Source: Desulfatiglans sp.
GTDB taxonomy: Bacteria; Desulfobacterota; DSM-4660; Desulfatiglandales; HGW-15
Assembly (NCBI GenBank): GCA_012513605.1
Contig: JAAZBV010000034.1
Coordinates: 45,542 to 109,541, forward strand
Length of the DNA: 64,000 nucleotides
Reading direction: 5' to 3'
A program made the translations under genes and the position numbers. Positions 16,642 to 26,066 of this stretch are shown here, piece after piece. Every line of letters starts with the position of its first letter. The first letter of the stretch is position 1. The notes below the pieces were generated by a model that saw only the letters and a program-made list of their open reading frames with translations, did no database searches and had not been told where the DNA came from.

Positions 16642-18144
16642 ATGAGGCTGTCGTATTTACTGGAGGCCATAAAAAAGTACAAACTGACTGGGTTTCCTGA
16701 CCCTGATATTACCGGTCTGAGCTATGATTCAAGAAATATAAAATCAGGAGGGCTTTTTGTAGCAATAAAGGGCAATGCCCTTGACGGACATCTGTTTATA
16801 CAAACGGCTATAGATAATGGTGCAAAGGCTGTGCTCGTTGAAAAAGATATCAGCCTGCCCCATGAGGTTACTGTGGTAAAGGTGTCTGATACAAGGAGGG
16901 AATTATCCAGGCTTGCTGAACGATTTTATGGATATCCCTTAAGTGCTATGGATGTTACAGGTGTTACTGGGACAAGCGGGAAGACAACAGTAACATACAT
17001 GTTTGAATCAATGCTGTCAGCAGCCGGGAAAAAAACAGGGGTAATAGGCACTGTAAATACCAGATTCATGGGCAGGCTAACCCCTTCATCAGTCACCACA
17101 CCTGAATCCCTTGACCTGATGTGTATTGCAAGAGAAATGGCAAATGAGGGTGTAACCAACCTTGTTCTGGAGGCATCATCCCATGCTCTTCATCAGAAGA
17201 GGGTAATTGATCTACCTTTCAGGGTTGCAGTCTTTACAAACCTATCAAGGGATCATCTTGATTATCATGACTCCCTGGACAGCTATTTTAAGGCAAAGAG
17301 CGAGCTGTTCAAAAATCTGCCTGTTATGGTGAACGGTAAAAAAAGCTGCGCTGTAATAAACATGGATGATCCGCGCGGAAAGGAATTATACGGGTTAACA
17401 AAGGCATCTGTTCTCACATACGGCCTGAATGGTGACTGGGATATAAGGGCAGAAAACATCAAGGCTGATTTTACCGGGCTAAGCGCAGAACTCATCACTC
17501 CAAATGGCAGCGCGGCGATAAAGTCACCCCTGTTAGGTGAAGTGAATATTTATAATATCCTGGCAGCCTCAGGGGCAGCACTTGCTTCAGGGGTAACCCT
17601 AGATGTAATTAAAAAAGGCATAGCCAATCTGGGGAGGGTCCCTGGCAGACTTGAAAGGGTGCCAAACAGGGCAGGTCTCTCCATAATTGTTGATTACTCC
17701 CATAAGCCCGATGCCCTCTCAAAGGTACTGAACAACCTGCGACCTTTTGTAAAGAAAAGGGTTATCACTGTTTTCGGGTGCGGTGGGGACAGGGACAAAG
17801 GCAAGAGATATGATATGGGGCTTATTGCAGGGAAAAACAGCGAGGTTGTAATTATAACCTCTGATAACCCAAGGACAGAAGTTCCAGAAATCATAATAAG
17901 CCAGATAGAAAAGGGCGTTCTTGACTCAGGTATGAAAAGGGCGAATGGAAATCAACCGGAAAATAATACCTACCTGATCGAAGCGGATCGTAGTTTAGCC
18001 ATTAATAGGGCTGTGTCCATTGCAGATATAGATGATATCATCCTTATCGCGGGGAAGGGTCATGAGGATTACCAGATAACAGGGCAAACAAAAAGGCATT
18101 TTGACGACAGGGAAGAGGCCTTAAAGGCGGTGGATGCCCTATGA
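16642..18144 (+). CDS. murE: UDP-MurNAc-tripeptide synthetase MurE, meso-DAP type
   Basis: The 500-residue Mur ligase adds the third residue of the peptidoglycan stem. The P-loop is GTSGKTT (110-116, Lys114), with Ser where Asn is usual. SDNPRTE is the signature that selects meso-diaminopimelate, so the wall is the Gram-negative type. The central domain has EASSHAL and FTNLSRDHLDYH. A weak AAAGG site precedes the ATG after a 71-base gap, the largest between dcw genes apart from the ftsA-ftsZ and ftsW-murG gaps. Its stop overlaps murF in ATGA. Confidence 0.96.
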   Translation: MRLSYLLEAIKKYKLTGFPDPDITGLSYDSRNIKSGGLFVAIKGNALDGHLFIQTAIDNGAKAVLVEKDISLPHEVTVVKVSDTRRELSRLAERFYGYPLSAMDVTGVTGTSGKTTVTYMFESMLSAAGKKTGVIGTVNTRFMGRLTPSSVTTPESLDLMCIAREMANEGVTNLVLEASSHALHQKRVIDLPFRVAVFTNLSRDHLDYHDSLDSYFKAKSELFKNLPVMVNGKKSCAVINMDDPRGKELYGLTKASVLTYGLNGDWDIRAENIKADFTGLSAELITPNGSAAIKSPLLGEVNIYNILAASGAALASGVTLDVIKKGIANLGRVPGRLERVPNRAGLSIIVDYSHKPDALSKVLNNLRPFVKKRVITVFGCGGDRDKGKRYDMGLIAGKNSEVVIITSDNPRTEVPEIIISQIEKGVLDSGMKRANGNQPENNTYLIEADRSLAINRAVSIADIDDIILIAGKGHEDYQITGQTKRHFDDREEALKAVDAL

Positions 18145-19562
18145 CTGCAATATATAAAGAGTTGAAACTCAAGGAATTTATGGCCCCGGTAAATGGGGAC
18201 ATTATGAGCGGAAATCCTGATTTAGTAATTACAGGAGTAAGCACTGATACAAGGGAGATAAAAAAAGGAGAGCTTTTTATAGCGCTAACGGGTGATAATT
18301 TTGATGGCCATAAATTTCTCGCTGAGGCAGTTGAAAAAGGCGCAGTGTGCGTTGTTGTTGATGATGAGAAAAAGCTCCCGAAGGATTTGCAGGCCGCTGT
18401 CATCAAAGTAAGGGATACGCTTGCAGCCCTCGGGGATTTTGCCGGGTTTATCAGGCGCAGCCATGATGTAAAGGTGGTTTCAATTACAGGGAGCATGGGA
18501 AAGACAACAACAAAGGAGATGACTTCATGCATCCTTGAAAAGGGAAATGAGACACTTAAGAACCAGGGTAATTTTAACAATCTTGTAGGGCTGCCTCTTA
18601 CCCTTTTAGGGCTTTCAGATAGACATAAAAGGGCAGTGCTTGAGATGGGTATGAACCATTTTAATGAAATCAGGAGGCTTACAAGGATTTCAGACCCTGA
18701 TATCGGCATTATCACCAATGTCGGGCCGGTACATCTTGAGGGTGTGGGTGATATACACGGTGTGGCAAAAGCAAAAACAGAGATGATAGAAGAGATGCGC
18801 TCTGATGCAAAGGTTATTCTGTTTGGAGATGATGAGATCCTTATGAAAGAGGCAACCCGGTTCAACAGGGAGTTTTTTACATTCGGGATCGGCCCTGATA
18901 ATGATGTAAGGGCAGATGAAATTAATATTTCCGGTAAGGGCGGTGTTTCATACCGTTTGAAATACAGGAATGATTCTATTCCTGTGGAGCTTAACGTGTC
19001 GGGCATGCACAACCTGGTGAACTCTCTAGCAGCCGCTTCTGCTGCAATATGTCTGAATGAGAAGATTGAAAATATAGCCTGCGGGCTTATAAAATTTAAA
19101 GGTGTAAAAGGCAGGCTTGTTAGCCTTATGCTTTCTGATGATGTTCTGTTGCTGGATGATACATATAACTCGAACCCATCTTCCTTGAAGGCCGCTCTGG
19201 AGGTAGCAAAGGAAATGGCGCATGGCACACGACCTCTTATTGTGGGTCTGGGGGACATGCTTGAGCTGGGGGATGAGTCAATTGAGGCGCATATTGAGGC
19301 TGGAAGACTGGTTGCGGAAAAAGGCGCCAGGTTTCTGTTTGCTATTGGCGCACATGCCCGATACATGCGTGAGGGTGCTTTAGAGGCTGGGTTTCAGAAA
19401 GATCGGGCCATTATTGTCAAGTCGCACCATGACATGATTACAGGGATAAATGATGTCGTGGGTAAGGGTGACCTCATACTCCTCAAGGGGTCACGCATGA
19501 TGGGGCTTGAAAAGGTGGTTCAGGGCTTGAAGGATATCAGGCAGAAAGGAGGTATATCATGA
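18141..19562 (+). CDS. murF: UDP-MurNAc-pentapeptide synthetase MurF
   Basis: The 473-residue ligase adds D-Ala-D-Ala to the tripeptide. The P-loop is GSMGKTTTKE (Lys121), followed by NFNNLVGLPLTLL, EMGMNHFNEI and TNVGPVHLEGVG, all MurF motifs, and LLLDDTYNSNPSSLKAAL. No ddl gene to supply D-Ala-D-Ala is in the cluster. It overlaps both neighbours by four bases. Confidence 0.96.
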   Translation: MTAIYKELKLKEFMAPVNGDIMSGNPDLVITGVSTDTREIKKGELFIALTGDNFDGHKFLAEAVEKGAVCVVVDDEKKLPKDLQAAVIKVRDTLAALGDFAGFIRRSHDVKVVSITGSMGKTTTKEMTSCILEKGNETLKNQGNFNNLVGLPLTLLGLSDRHKRAVLEMGMNHFNEIRRLTRISDPDIGIITNVGPVHLEGVGDIHGVAKAKTEMIEEMRSDAKVILFGDDEILMKEATRFNREFFTFGIGPDNDVRADEINISGKGGVSYRLKYRNDSIPVELNVSGMHNLVNSLAAASAAICLNEKIENIACGLIKFKGVKGRLVSLMLSDDVLLLDDTYNSNPSSLKAALEVAKEMAHGTRPLIVGLGDMLELGDESIEAHIEAGRLVAEKGARFLFAIGAHARYMREGALEAGFQKDRAIIVKSHHDMITGINDVVGKGDLILLKGSRMMGLEKVVQGLKDIRQKGGIS

Positions 19563-19966
19563 TGACAAGGTCAAAGAAAATAATGGTTGTAGATGATGAG
19601 GCCGGGATAAGGGCGCTTTTATCGGATGCCCTGATCCAGGAGGGATATAATGTTACCCTTGCGGTAAATGGAGCGGATTCATTACGTCAGTTAGATAACA
19701 GGCGTTTTGATCTTTTGATAACAGATATCAATATGCCAAAGCTTAATGGCCTGGAACTTATAAGGATGATGAAGAAAAGAGGCCGGAGGGAAAAGGTAAT
19801 TTTAATCAGCGGAGAATCGATGGACCATACCCGGTTAAATAAAGAGTCTATGCCGGTGTTTGCGCAGTTAAAAAAACCATTCAGGGTGGATCATCTCCTG
19901 GAGACTGTAATATCAGCCCTTGGGTCTAATGGCTCTCGACAGAAAAGAAGGAAAAATGCTGCATAA
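19559..19966 (+). CDS. CheY-like single-domain response regulator within the dcw cluster
   Basis: The 135-residue receiver has the acidic pair Asp12/Asp13 (MVVDDEAG), phosphoacceptor Asp56 (LLITDINMP), Ser84 and Lys106 (LKKPFR), so all active-site residues are in place. There is no output domain, only a basic tail (GSNGSRQKRRKNAA). It starts in an ATGA overlap with murF, and its stop lies 11 bases inside mraY, so it is translated as part of the cell-wall operon. No histidine kinase is adjacent. A receiver here is not part of the standard cluster. Role unknown; it may connect signalling to division by protein contact. Confidence 0.9.
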   Translation: MMTRSKKIMVVDDEAGIRALLSDALIQEGYNVTLAVNGADSLRQLDNRRFDLLITDINMPKLNGLELIRMMKKRGRREKVILISGESMDHTRLNKESMPVFAQLKKPFRVDHLLETVISALGSNGSRQKRRKNAA

Positions 19967-21035
19967 ACTATTACTGTTATTAGATATGAATTTCTCCTGG
20001 GTGAATCTCTTCAGATATCACTCACTCAGGACTATACTCGCTACGCTTATGGCGATTTCTTTTTTTATCCTTTTTGGAAAATGGGCAATCAGGAAACTGG
20101 GCTCATTACAGATGAAACAGTATATACGTGATGACGGCCCCAAGACCCATCTGGGAAAGGCCGGCACTCCGACCATGGGCGGGTGTATAATAATATCGGT
20201 AATTATAGTCTCTGTCATCATATGGGGTGATTTAAACAATATTTATCTGTGGCTTACTCTTTATTCTGCCTTCGCTTTCGGTCTGATAGGGTTAAGGGAT
20301 GATACATTAAAGATCACAAGAAAAAGCAGTGACGGGCTCAGCGCAAAGGGAAAGTTTCTTTTACAATGCCTTATTGCGCTTCCTGTAGCTGCTGCACTCT
20401 ATTTTCACCCGGGGTTTGACACACAGCTAAATGTCCCGTTTTTTAAAAATATCAGCCCTGATCTGGGCGCGTGGTATATCCCCTTTGCTGTATTCATAAT
20501 AGTAGGATTTTCAAACGCGGTAAATCTGACAGACGGCCTGGACGGCCTCGCAATAGGGCCAATAATAATCGCCTTTATGAGTTATATCGTTTTTTCATAC
20601 CTGTCAGGTAATATTAGATTCGCATCCTATCTGCTCATACCATATGTCCCTGGCAGCGGCGAACTGGCAGTGCTGTGCGGGGCAGTTGTCGGTGCTGGGC
20701 TCGGGTTTCTGTGGTTCAACTCTTATCCTGCCCAGGTCTTTATGGGTGATGTGGGCTCGCTTCCCCTTGGGGCAATCCTGGGGACAGTAGCAGTAATTAC
20801 AAAGCAGGAGATCACCCTTTTAATCGTTGGAGGGCTTTTTGTAGTTGAAACACTCTCTGTAATATTTCAGGTAGGGTATTTCAAGATGTCCGGTGGACGC
20901 AGGATATTCAGGATGGCGCCGATTCATCATCATTTTGAACTTAAAGGGTGGCAGGAGTCAAAGGTAACAGTACGTTTCTGGATAATCGCAATAATACTGA
21001 CACTTTTATCAATGAGTACGTTAAAGCTAAGGTAA
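19956..21035 (+). CDS. mraY: Phospho-MurNAc-pentapeptide translocase MraY
   Basis: The 359-residue membrane enzyme makes lipid I on undecaprenyl phosphate. It has about ten membrane segments and the motifs KAGTPTMGG, DDTLK, NAVNLTDGLDGLA, FNSYPAQVFMGDVGSL and APIHHHFELKGW with the conserved His cluster. I take the ATG at 19956 after AAGGAAAA; this overlaps the receiver gene by 11 bases and gives the usual family length. A longer frame from 19920 is less likely. Confidence 0.96.
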   Translation: MLHKLLLLLDMNFSWVNLFRYHSLRTILATLMAISFFILFGKWAIRKLGSLQMKQYIRDDGPKTHLGKAGTPTMGGCIIISVIIVSVIIWGDLNNIYLWLTLYSAFAFGLIGLRDDTLKITRKSSDGLSAKGKFLLQCLIALPVAAALYFHPGFDTQLNVPFFKNISPDLGAWYIPFAVFIIVGFSNAVNLTDGLDGLAIGPIIIAFMSYIVFSYLSGNIRFASYLLIPYVPGSGELAVLCGAVVGAGLGFLWFNSYPAQVFMGDVGSLPLGAILGTVAVITKQEITLLIVGGLFVVETLSVIFQVGYFKMSGGRRIFRMAPIHHHFELKGWQESKVTVRFWIIAIILTLLSMSTLKLR

Positions 21036-21036
21036 T

Positions 21037-22395
21037 ATGGAATTTAAGAATAAAAAAATCCTGGTCGTAGGTTTTGGCAAATCAGGCCTTGCCACGGCCA
21101 GGTGTCTTATAAAGAGGGGTGCGAATGTCACGATAGGTGACATAAAACCTGAAAGCGCCCTTGACACAGATATTCTTAAAGAGGTCAGGGGTTCGGGTAT
21201 TAAACTTGAGATTGGCGGTCACAATACATCGACCTTCTTAAGCGCGGACATGATTATCGTAAGCCCGGGTGTGCCCCTTAATATTAAACCCCTTGCTGCG
21301 GCCAGGGAAAAGGGTATCCCCATTTCAGGGGAGTTTGAGATGGCTTCCAGGCTTGTTGATTCCCCTATCCTGGCTGTAACCGGTACAAATGGAAAGACCA
21401 CAACCGTGAGTCTTATAGAAGAGATAATAAAGAGGTCAGGGCGGTCCCTTTTTGCAGGCGGTAACATAGGGGTACCTCTTATGGAATATGTTTCAGAGGG
21501 GGTAAAATCCGACTTTGTCCTTGTTGAGGTGAGCAGTTTTCAGCTTGATACGGCAGAGAGGTTCAACCCCTTTGTCTCCCTGATATTGAACATAACCCCT
21601 GACCACCTTGACAGATATGAGAGTTTTGATGCCTATGCAAGGTCGAAACAGAGCATTACAAAAAATCAGGGTAAGGGGCAGTATGCCATATTGAATGACG
21701 ATGATCCCCTGCTTCATGATTTCAAGCCTGGTAATGATGTGACAGTGCTCAGGTATGGATTAAAGAGGTCTGACAGATCTAATGCATACATAGAAGAAAA
21801 CATGCTTATAGCCTCTATTCCTGGAAAGAGTGAAGCCTCTTTCAGCCTTGATGGGTTTAAACTCCCCGGGGCGCATAACCTGAGCAACCTTATGGGTGTT
21901 GTGCTTGTTGCACTGTGCGCTGGCATTGATAAAGAGTGTATTCAGGAAACCATACTTGAATTTAAAGGGCTCCATCACAGGATAGAGCATGTGGCAGAAT
22001 TATCAGGCGTAGATTTTTATGATGATTCAAAGGCAACTAATGTGGATGCGGCTATCAAGTCCATCGAGGTATTTGACAGGCCAATAATACTGATAGCAGG
22101 AGGGGTCCACAAGGGCGGGGAGTATGAACCCCTGGTAATTGCATCAAAACAGCGTGTAAAAAGAGGTGTCTTTTTAGGTGAGGCGCGTTTCATGCTGGGT
22201 GATGCCTTTAAGGGTAAAATCCCTTACGAGTATGCAGAGGATATGGGGGCGGCAGTAAAAAAGGCATTCGGGGCAGCTGTAAAGGGAGATGTGGTGCTTC
22301 TTGCCCCTGCCTGTTCAAGCTTTGACATGTTTACTGACTACAGCCACAGGGGCATGGTATTCAGGGAAAAGGTGGAAGAGTTAAAAAATGAGTAA
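21037..22395 (+). CDS. murD: UDP-MurNAc-L-alanine:D-glutamate ligase MurD
   Basis: The 452-residue ligase starts with a Rossmann-like domain (ILVVGFGKSGLATARCL), then GTNGKTTT (Lys120), GGNIGVPL, VEVSSFQLD, LNITPDHLDRY and DDSKATN, all MurD motifs. It adds D-Glu to UDP-MurNAc-L-Ala in the cytoplasm. It starts one base after mraY and overlaps ftsW by eight bases. Confidence 0.96.
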   Translation: MEFKNKKILVVGFGKSGLATARCLIKRGANVTIGDIKPESALDTDILKEVRGSGIKLEIGGHNTSTFLSADMIIVSPGVPLNIKPLAAAREKGIPISGEFEMASRLVDSPILAVTGTNGKTTTVSLIEEIIKRSGRSLFAGGNIGVPLMEYVSEGVKSDFVLVEVSSFQLDTAERFNPFVSLILNITPDHLDRYESFDAYARSKQSITKNQGKGQYAILNDDDPLLHDFKPGNDVTVLRYGLKRSDRSNAYIEENMLIASIPGKSEASFSLDGFKLPGAHNLSNLMGVVLVALCAGIDKECIQETILEFKGLHHRIEHVAELSGVDFYDDSKATNVDAAIKSIEVFDRPIILIAGGVHKGGEYEPLVIASKQRVKRGVFLGEARFMLGDAFKGKIPYEYAEDMGAAVKKAFGAAVKGDVVLLAPACSSFDMFTDYSHRGMVFREKVEELKNE

Positions 22396-23491
22396 AAGAA
22401 AAAACACAGCAGGAGGATATGATTTCTTTATCCTTATCCCCACAATAGTTCTTCTGGGGATGGGGCTTGTAGCCATTTACAGCTCAAGCTCATTTCTTGC
22501 TGCACACAGGTATCAGGACAGTAATTTTTTCCTGGCAAAACAGGGCTCTTTTGTGCTCATCGGATTTTTTCTTCTCTTCATAATCAAGAATATCCCTGTT
22601 GAGAAATATAAATGCCTTGTATATCCGCTCCTCTTTATCTGTTTTATATTGCTTGTTATGGTGTTTATTCCGGGGATCGGGAAAAAGGTTGGCGGAGCAC
22701 AGAGGTGGATCAAGCTCGGCCCCCTTGTGCTTCAGCCATCAGAACTGGTCAAATTGTCTCTTGCTTTTTATATGGCCTATTCCATGTCCAAAAAGGCAGA
22801 TTACATGTCAAGCTTCACCAAGGGGCTCCTTCCTCATCTGATGGTTGCCGGGGCATTTATGTCCCTTATACTGATCCAGCCTGATCTTGGAACAACGGTA
22901 ATCATAGGCTCCTGGATGATTATTCTGATGTTTGTTGCAGGGATGAATATCTTTCACCTTATTTCCATTGTCATTGTTTCTGCCCCGGCTGTTTATTATC
23001 TTATTACACATGAGCTGTACAGGATAAACCGTCTCATGGCCTACCTTAAACCATGGGAAGACCCGCAGGGTTTCGGGTTCCAGATTATTCACTCCTTTCT
23101 AGCCTTTGGCTCAGGCGGGTTACTGGGTGTCGGCCTTGGAAACAGCAAGCAAAAGCTTCTTTATCTGCCTGAGTCTCATACTGATTTCATACTCAGTATA
23201 CTTGCAGAGGAGCTTGGACTGGTGGGCATTGCTTTTATCATAATGCTTTTTTTAATACTGATAATAAGGGGTTTGAAGATAGCACTTGATGCCCCTGATC
23301 TGTACAGCAGTTACCTTGCTTTGGGAGTAACCATATTGATGGGGCTCCAGGTAATAATAAACATGGGGGTAGTAATGGGTTTATTACCGACAAAGGGGCT
23401 GACCCTGCCATTTTTAAGCTATGGGGGTTCATCACTTCTTGTCAATATGGCGGGTGTGGGAATTTTGATGAGCATATCGGCAAGAAAATGA
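22388..23491 (+). CDS. ftsW: Septal peptidoglycan glycosyltransferase FtsW
   Basis: The 367-residue SEDS protein has about ten membrane segments and the family stretches GGAQRWIKLGPLVLQPSELVK, PDLGT, GFQIIHSFLAFGSGGLLGVG, LPESHTDFI and the final LPFLSYGGSSL. The Asp in the large loop (QPDLGT) belongs to the catalytic site of SEDS polymerases. It works with FtsI. Its stop TGA forms ATGA with an ATG at 23488 that would be the expected murG start. Confidence 0.95.
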   Translation: MSKRKNTAGGYDFFILIPTIVLLGMGLVAIYSSSSFLAAHRYQDSNFFLAKQGSFVLIGFFLLFIIKNIPVEKYKCLVYPLLFICFILLVMVFIPGIGKKVGGAQRWIKLGPLVLQPSELVKLSLAFYMAYSMSKKADYMSSFTKGLLPHLMVAGAFMSLILIQPDLGTTVIIGSWMIILMFVAGMNIFHLISIVIVSAPAVYYLITHELYRINRLMAYLKPWEDPQGFGFQIIHSFLAFGSGGLLGVGLGNSKQKLLYLPESHTDFILSILAEELGLVGIAFIIMLFLILIIRGLKIALDAPDLYSSYLALGVTILMGLQVIINMGVVMGLLPTKGLTLPFLSYGGSSLLVNMAGVGILMSISARK

Positions 23492-23578
23492 AAAGGATAT
23501 GCGGTGTTCGGTATACGGTGTAAGGTTATGGTCTAGAAGACAGGGAGCAAGAGAGAAATAGAAACAGGAGAGAAAAGG
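23490..23578 (+). repeat. Heptad-repeat insertion between the murG ATG and its body
   Basis: Four 7-bp units (CGGTGTT, CGGTATA, CGGTGTA, AGGTTAT; 23502-23529) are followed by a purine-rich tract with a looser 7-base rhythm. The block is bracketed by the direct repeat GAAAAGG (23490-23496 and 23572-23578), consistent with an 82-bp insertion with a 7-bp target duplication. The length is not a multiple of three. Removing it joins ATG AAA AGG to TTT AAA GTT ATA ATA, the expected MurG start. Confidence 0.75.
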
Positions 23579-24667
23579 TTTAAAGTTATAATAGCCGGGG
23601 GAGGTACCGGCGGGCATCTGTTCCCTGGGATAGCAGTTGGTAATGAGTTCAGGAACAGGTATCCAGGGACAGATATTCTCTTTGTAACAGCAGGAAAGGA
23701 GCTTGAAACACGAATACTTGAAAGGGCGGGGTTCAGGCAGGAAGGCCTTACAGTTAAAGGTATCAAGGGAAAGGGGATGCTGGAAACATTGATGGCCTTG
23801 TTTAAACTGCCCCTGAGCCTTTTTCAGTCACTGAGCATTATAAGAAGGGTATCTCCTGATATAATCCTTGGAGTCGGCGGTTACTCTTCAGGGCCTTTGT
23901 GCCTCGCGGGAAGACTAATGGGAATACCTGTTGTGATACATGAACAGAATTCCTATCCGGGGGTTACAAACAGGCTCCTGAGCAGGATAGCAGACAGGGT
24001 GTTTATATCCTTTGAAGAGAGCAGACAGTATTTTTCTTCAGGGACAATATTGCTGACAGGAAACCCTGTCCGGGATGTTTTTAAAGAAGGGGCAAAACCT
24101 CTTGCGACTGAAAAGGGAACCTTGACCATATTTGTAACAGGGGGTAGCCAGGGGGCTGTGGCGGTAAACACCCTTTTTCTTGATGCCCTTGCCGTGATGA
24201 AAGATAAGGGGATATTACCAGGGGTGATACATCACACAGGGCACAGAGATTATGAAAGGGTTCAAAATGAATACATAAAGCGGGGCTTAGAGGGGTTGAT
24301 AACACCCTTTATAGATAACATTAGGGATGCATATGAGCAGGCTGATATATTCATAGGAAGGGCAGGTGCAGGGACCATATTTGAACTCGCGGCAATGGGC
24401 AGGCCATCTATCCTGATTCCCCTTCCGGGTTCAGCGAACAATCACCAGGAATCAAATGCAATGGCCCTTGTGAGATCTGGTGGCGCAGTTATGCTGAACC
24501 AGCAGGGGGCTGATGGAAAGATGCTGGCAGAAAAGATAATGGGATTCAATAATGACAGGGGTTTATTAATAAGGATGGGTGAGAGTTGTAAAAGGCAGGC
24601 AAGGCCTGGTGCGGCAAGGGATATTGTGGATGAGATGTGCAAACTGATTGGTAAAAATCAGGGATAA
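23558..24667 (+). CDS. murG: UDP-GlcNAc:lipid I transferase MurG, canonical start separated
   Basis: The body reads FKVIIAGGGTGGHLFPG from 23579, then HEQNSYPGVTNRLLS, VTGGSQGA and GRAGAGTIFELAAMGRPS, a full MurG that makes lipid II from lipid I. No ATG, GTG or TTG exists in frame between the TAG at 23534 and an internal ATG at 23777, and starting there would lose the essential glycine loop. I give 23558 (ATA, ten bases after GGGAG) as a tentative non-standard start. The expected ATG at 23488 now reads eleven codons and stops at 23521. MurG is normally essential, so either a rare initiation works here or a second copy exists elsewhere. Confidence 0.8.
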   Translation: METGEKRFKVIIAGGGTGGHLFPGIAVGNEFRNRYPGTDILFVTAGKELETRILERAGFRQEGLTVKGIKGKGMLETLMALFKLPLSLFQSLSIIRRVSPDIILGVGGYSSGPLCLAGRLMGIPVVIHEQNSYPGVTNRLLSRIADRVFISFEESRQYFSSGTILLTGNPVRDVFKEGAKPLATEKGTLTIFVTGGSQGAVAVNTLFLDALAVMKDKGILPGVIHHTGHRDYERVQNEYIKRGLEGLITPFIDNIRDAYEQADIFIGRAGAGTIFELAAMGRPSILIPLPGSANNHQESNAMALVRSGGAVMLNQQGADGKMLAEKIMGFNNDRGLLIRMGESCKRQARPGAARDIVDEMCKLIGKNQG

Positions 24668-24669
24668 TC

Positions 24670-26049
24670 ATGAAGACTTTTGAAAAGACAAAACATATAC
24701 ACTTTGTAGGGGTAGGCGGTATCGGCATGAGCGGTATTGCTGAGCTCCTTCTTAATCTTGGATATAAAGTAAGTGGAAGTGATCTCAGGGATTCAGCCGC
24801 ATCCGGAAGGATTGCCAAACTTGGAGGCAAGGTTTTTATAGGCCATGATGAAAAAAATATTGAAGGTGCTGACGTTGTTGTCTATTCATCAGCCGTCTCC
24901 CCTGAGAATCCTGAAATAATTGCCGCAGGTGGAAGATATATCCCTGTCATACAGAGGGCAGAGATGCTTGCGGAGCTGATGCGGCTCAAATACGGCGTTG
25001 CCATTGCAGGAGCACACGGCAAGACAACAACAACATCTATGGTTGCCTCTATTGTTACTGCTGCCGGGCTTGATCCGACAGTGCTTATAGGTGGCAGGCT
25101 TGACATATGGGGGGGCTCCAATGCCAAGCTCGGCCAGGGTGACATACTAGTTGCAGAGTCTGACGAAAGTGATGGGTCATTCATGATACTTTCACCCACG
25201 ATTGCCGTTGTCACAAATATAGACCGTGAACACATGGATCATTATGGCGATATGGATGCCATCAGAAACACATTTGTCAGTTTTATAAATAAGATACCCT
25301 TTTATGGTGCAGCGATCCTGTGTCTTGATAATGAGGAGATTCAGAACATTATTCCAAGGCTGAAAAAACGCTATATGACATATGGGCTTACTTCACAGGC
25401 TGATCTGCGCGCAAATGATATCATCAGGCATACGTTCAGCTCTGATTTTGAGGTGATCAATAAAGGTCAAAGCCTGGGCCGTATAACAGTCGGGATGCCG
25501 GGAACACACAGTGTTCTCAATGCCCTTGCTGCTGTAGGCGTAGGCCTGGAGCTTAATATAGAACTTGATCATATTAAAAAGGGGCTGTCCGATCTCGGAG
25601 GGCTTGCAAGAAGGTTCCAGAAAAAGGGCGAAGAAAATAATGTGATGGTGATAGACGATTACGGCCATCATCCGACAGAAATTATGGCAACCCTTGAGGC
25701 TGCGAGGGAGTCATGGCCTGAGAACAGGGTGATAGTCCTCTTCCAGCCCCACAGATACACAAGGACAAAGGAGCTCTATGACAGGTTTGTAATCAGCTTT
25801 AATCACTCGGATGTGCTTATTATTGAGCCGATTTATGCAGCAAGCGAAATACCCATAGAAGGCGTTGATTCCGAATGGCTGTATAAAGGTATAAAGGAGC
25901 ATGGCCATAAGGAGGTGTATCTGGTTAATAATCATGATCATGCCCTTTCACTGTTAAAGGAGATGGTGAAGCCCGGTGACAGGGTTATTACTCTTGGCGC
26001 GGGGGATGTTTATAAAGTGGGTGATGGCCTGCTCGAGGCAATGAGATAA
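24670..26049 (+). CDS. murC: UDP-MurNAc:L-alanine ligase MurC
   Basis: The 459-residue ligase has IHFVGVGGIGMSGIAELL at the start, AHGKTTTTSM (Lys118), ESDESDGSF, TNIDREHMDHYG and DDYGHHPTEI, all MurC motifs. It commits UDP-MurNAc to peptide stem synthesis. It starts two bases after the murG stop and is of normal length. Confidence 0.96.
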   Translation: MKTFEKTKHIHFVGVGGIGMSGIAELLLNLGYKVSGSDLRDSAASGRIAKLGGKVFIGHDEKNIEGADVVVYSSAVSPENPEIIAAGGRYIPVIQRAEMLAELMRLKYGVAIAGAHGKTTTTSMVASIVTAAGLDPTVLIGGRLDIWGGSNAKLGQGDILVAESDESDGSFMILSPTIAVVTNIDREHMDHYGDMDAIRNTFVSFINKIPFYGAAILCLDNEEIQNIIPRLKKRYMTYGLTSQADLRANDIIRHTFSSDFEVINKGQSLGRITVGMPGTHSVLNALAAVGVGLELNIELDHIKKGLSDLGGLARRFQKKGEENNVMVIDDYGHHPTEIMATLEAARESWPENRVIVLFQPHRYTRTKELYDRFVISFNHSDVLIIEPIYAASEIPIEGVDSEWLYKGIKEHGHKEVYLVNNHDHALSLLKEMVKPGDRVITLGAGDVYKVGDGLLEAMR

Positions 26050-26066
26050 GACAAAAAGGCAGTGTC

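Noticed and set aside
18044..19366. A long 440-codon reading frame on the minus strand across murF
   Set aside because: It is a shadow of murF, with low-complexity Ser/Pro-rich translation and no recognisable domain.
23777..24667. murG starting at the internal ATG
   Set aside because: It would lose the glycine-rich loop and about 65 conserved residues; the body clearly extends to 23579.
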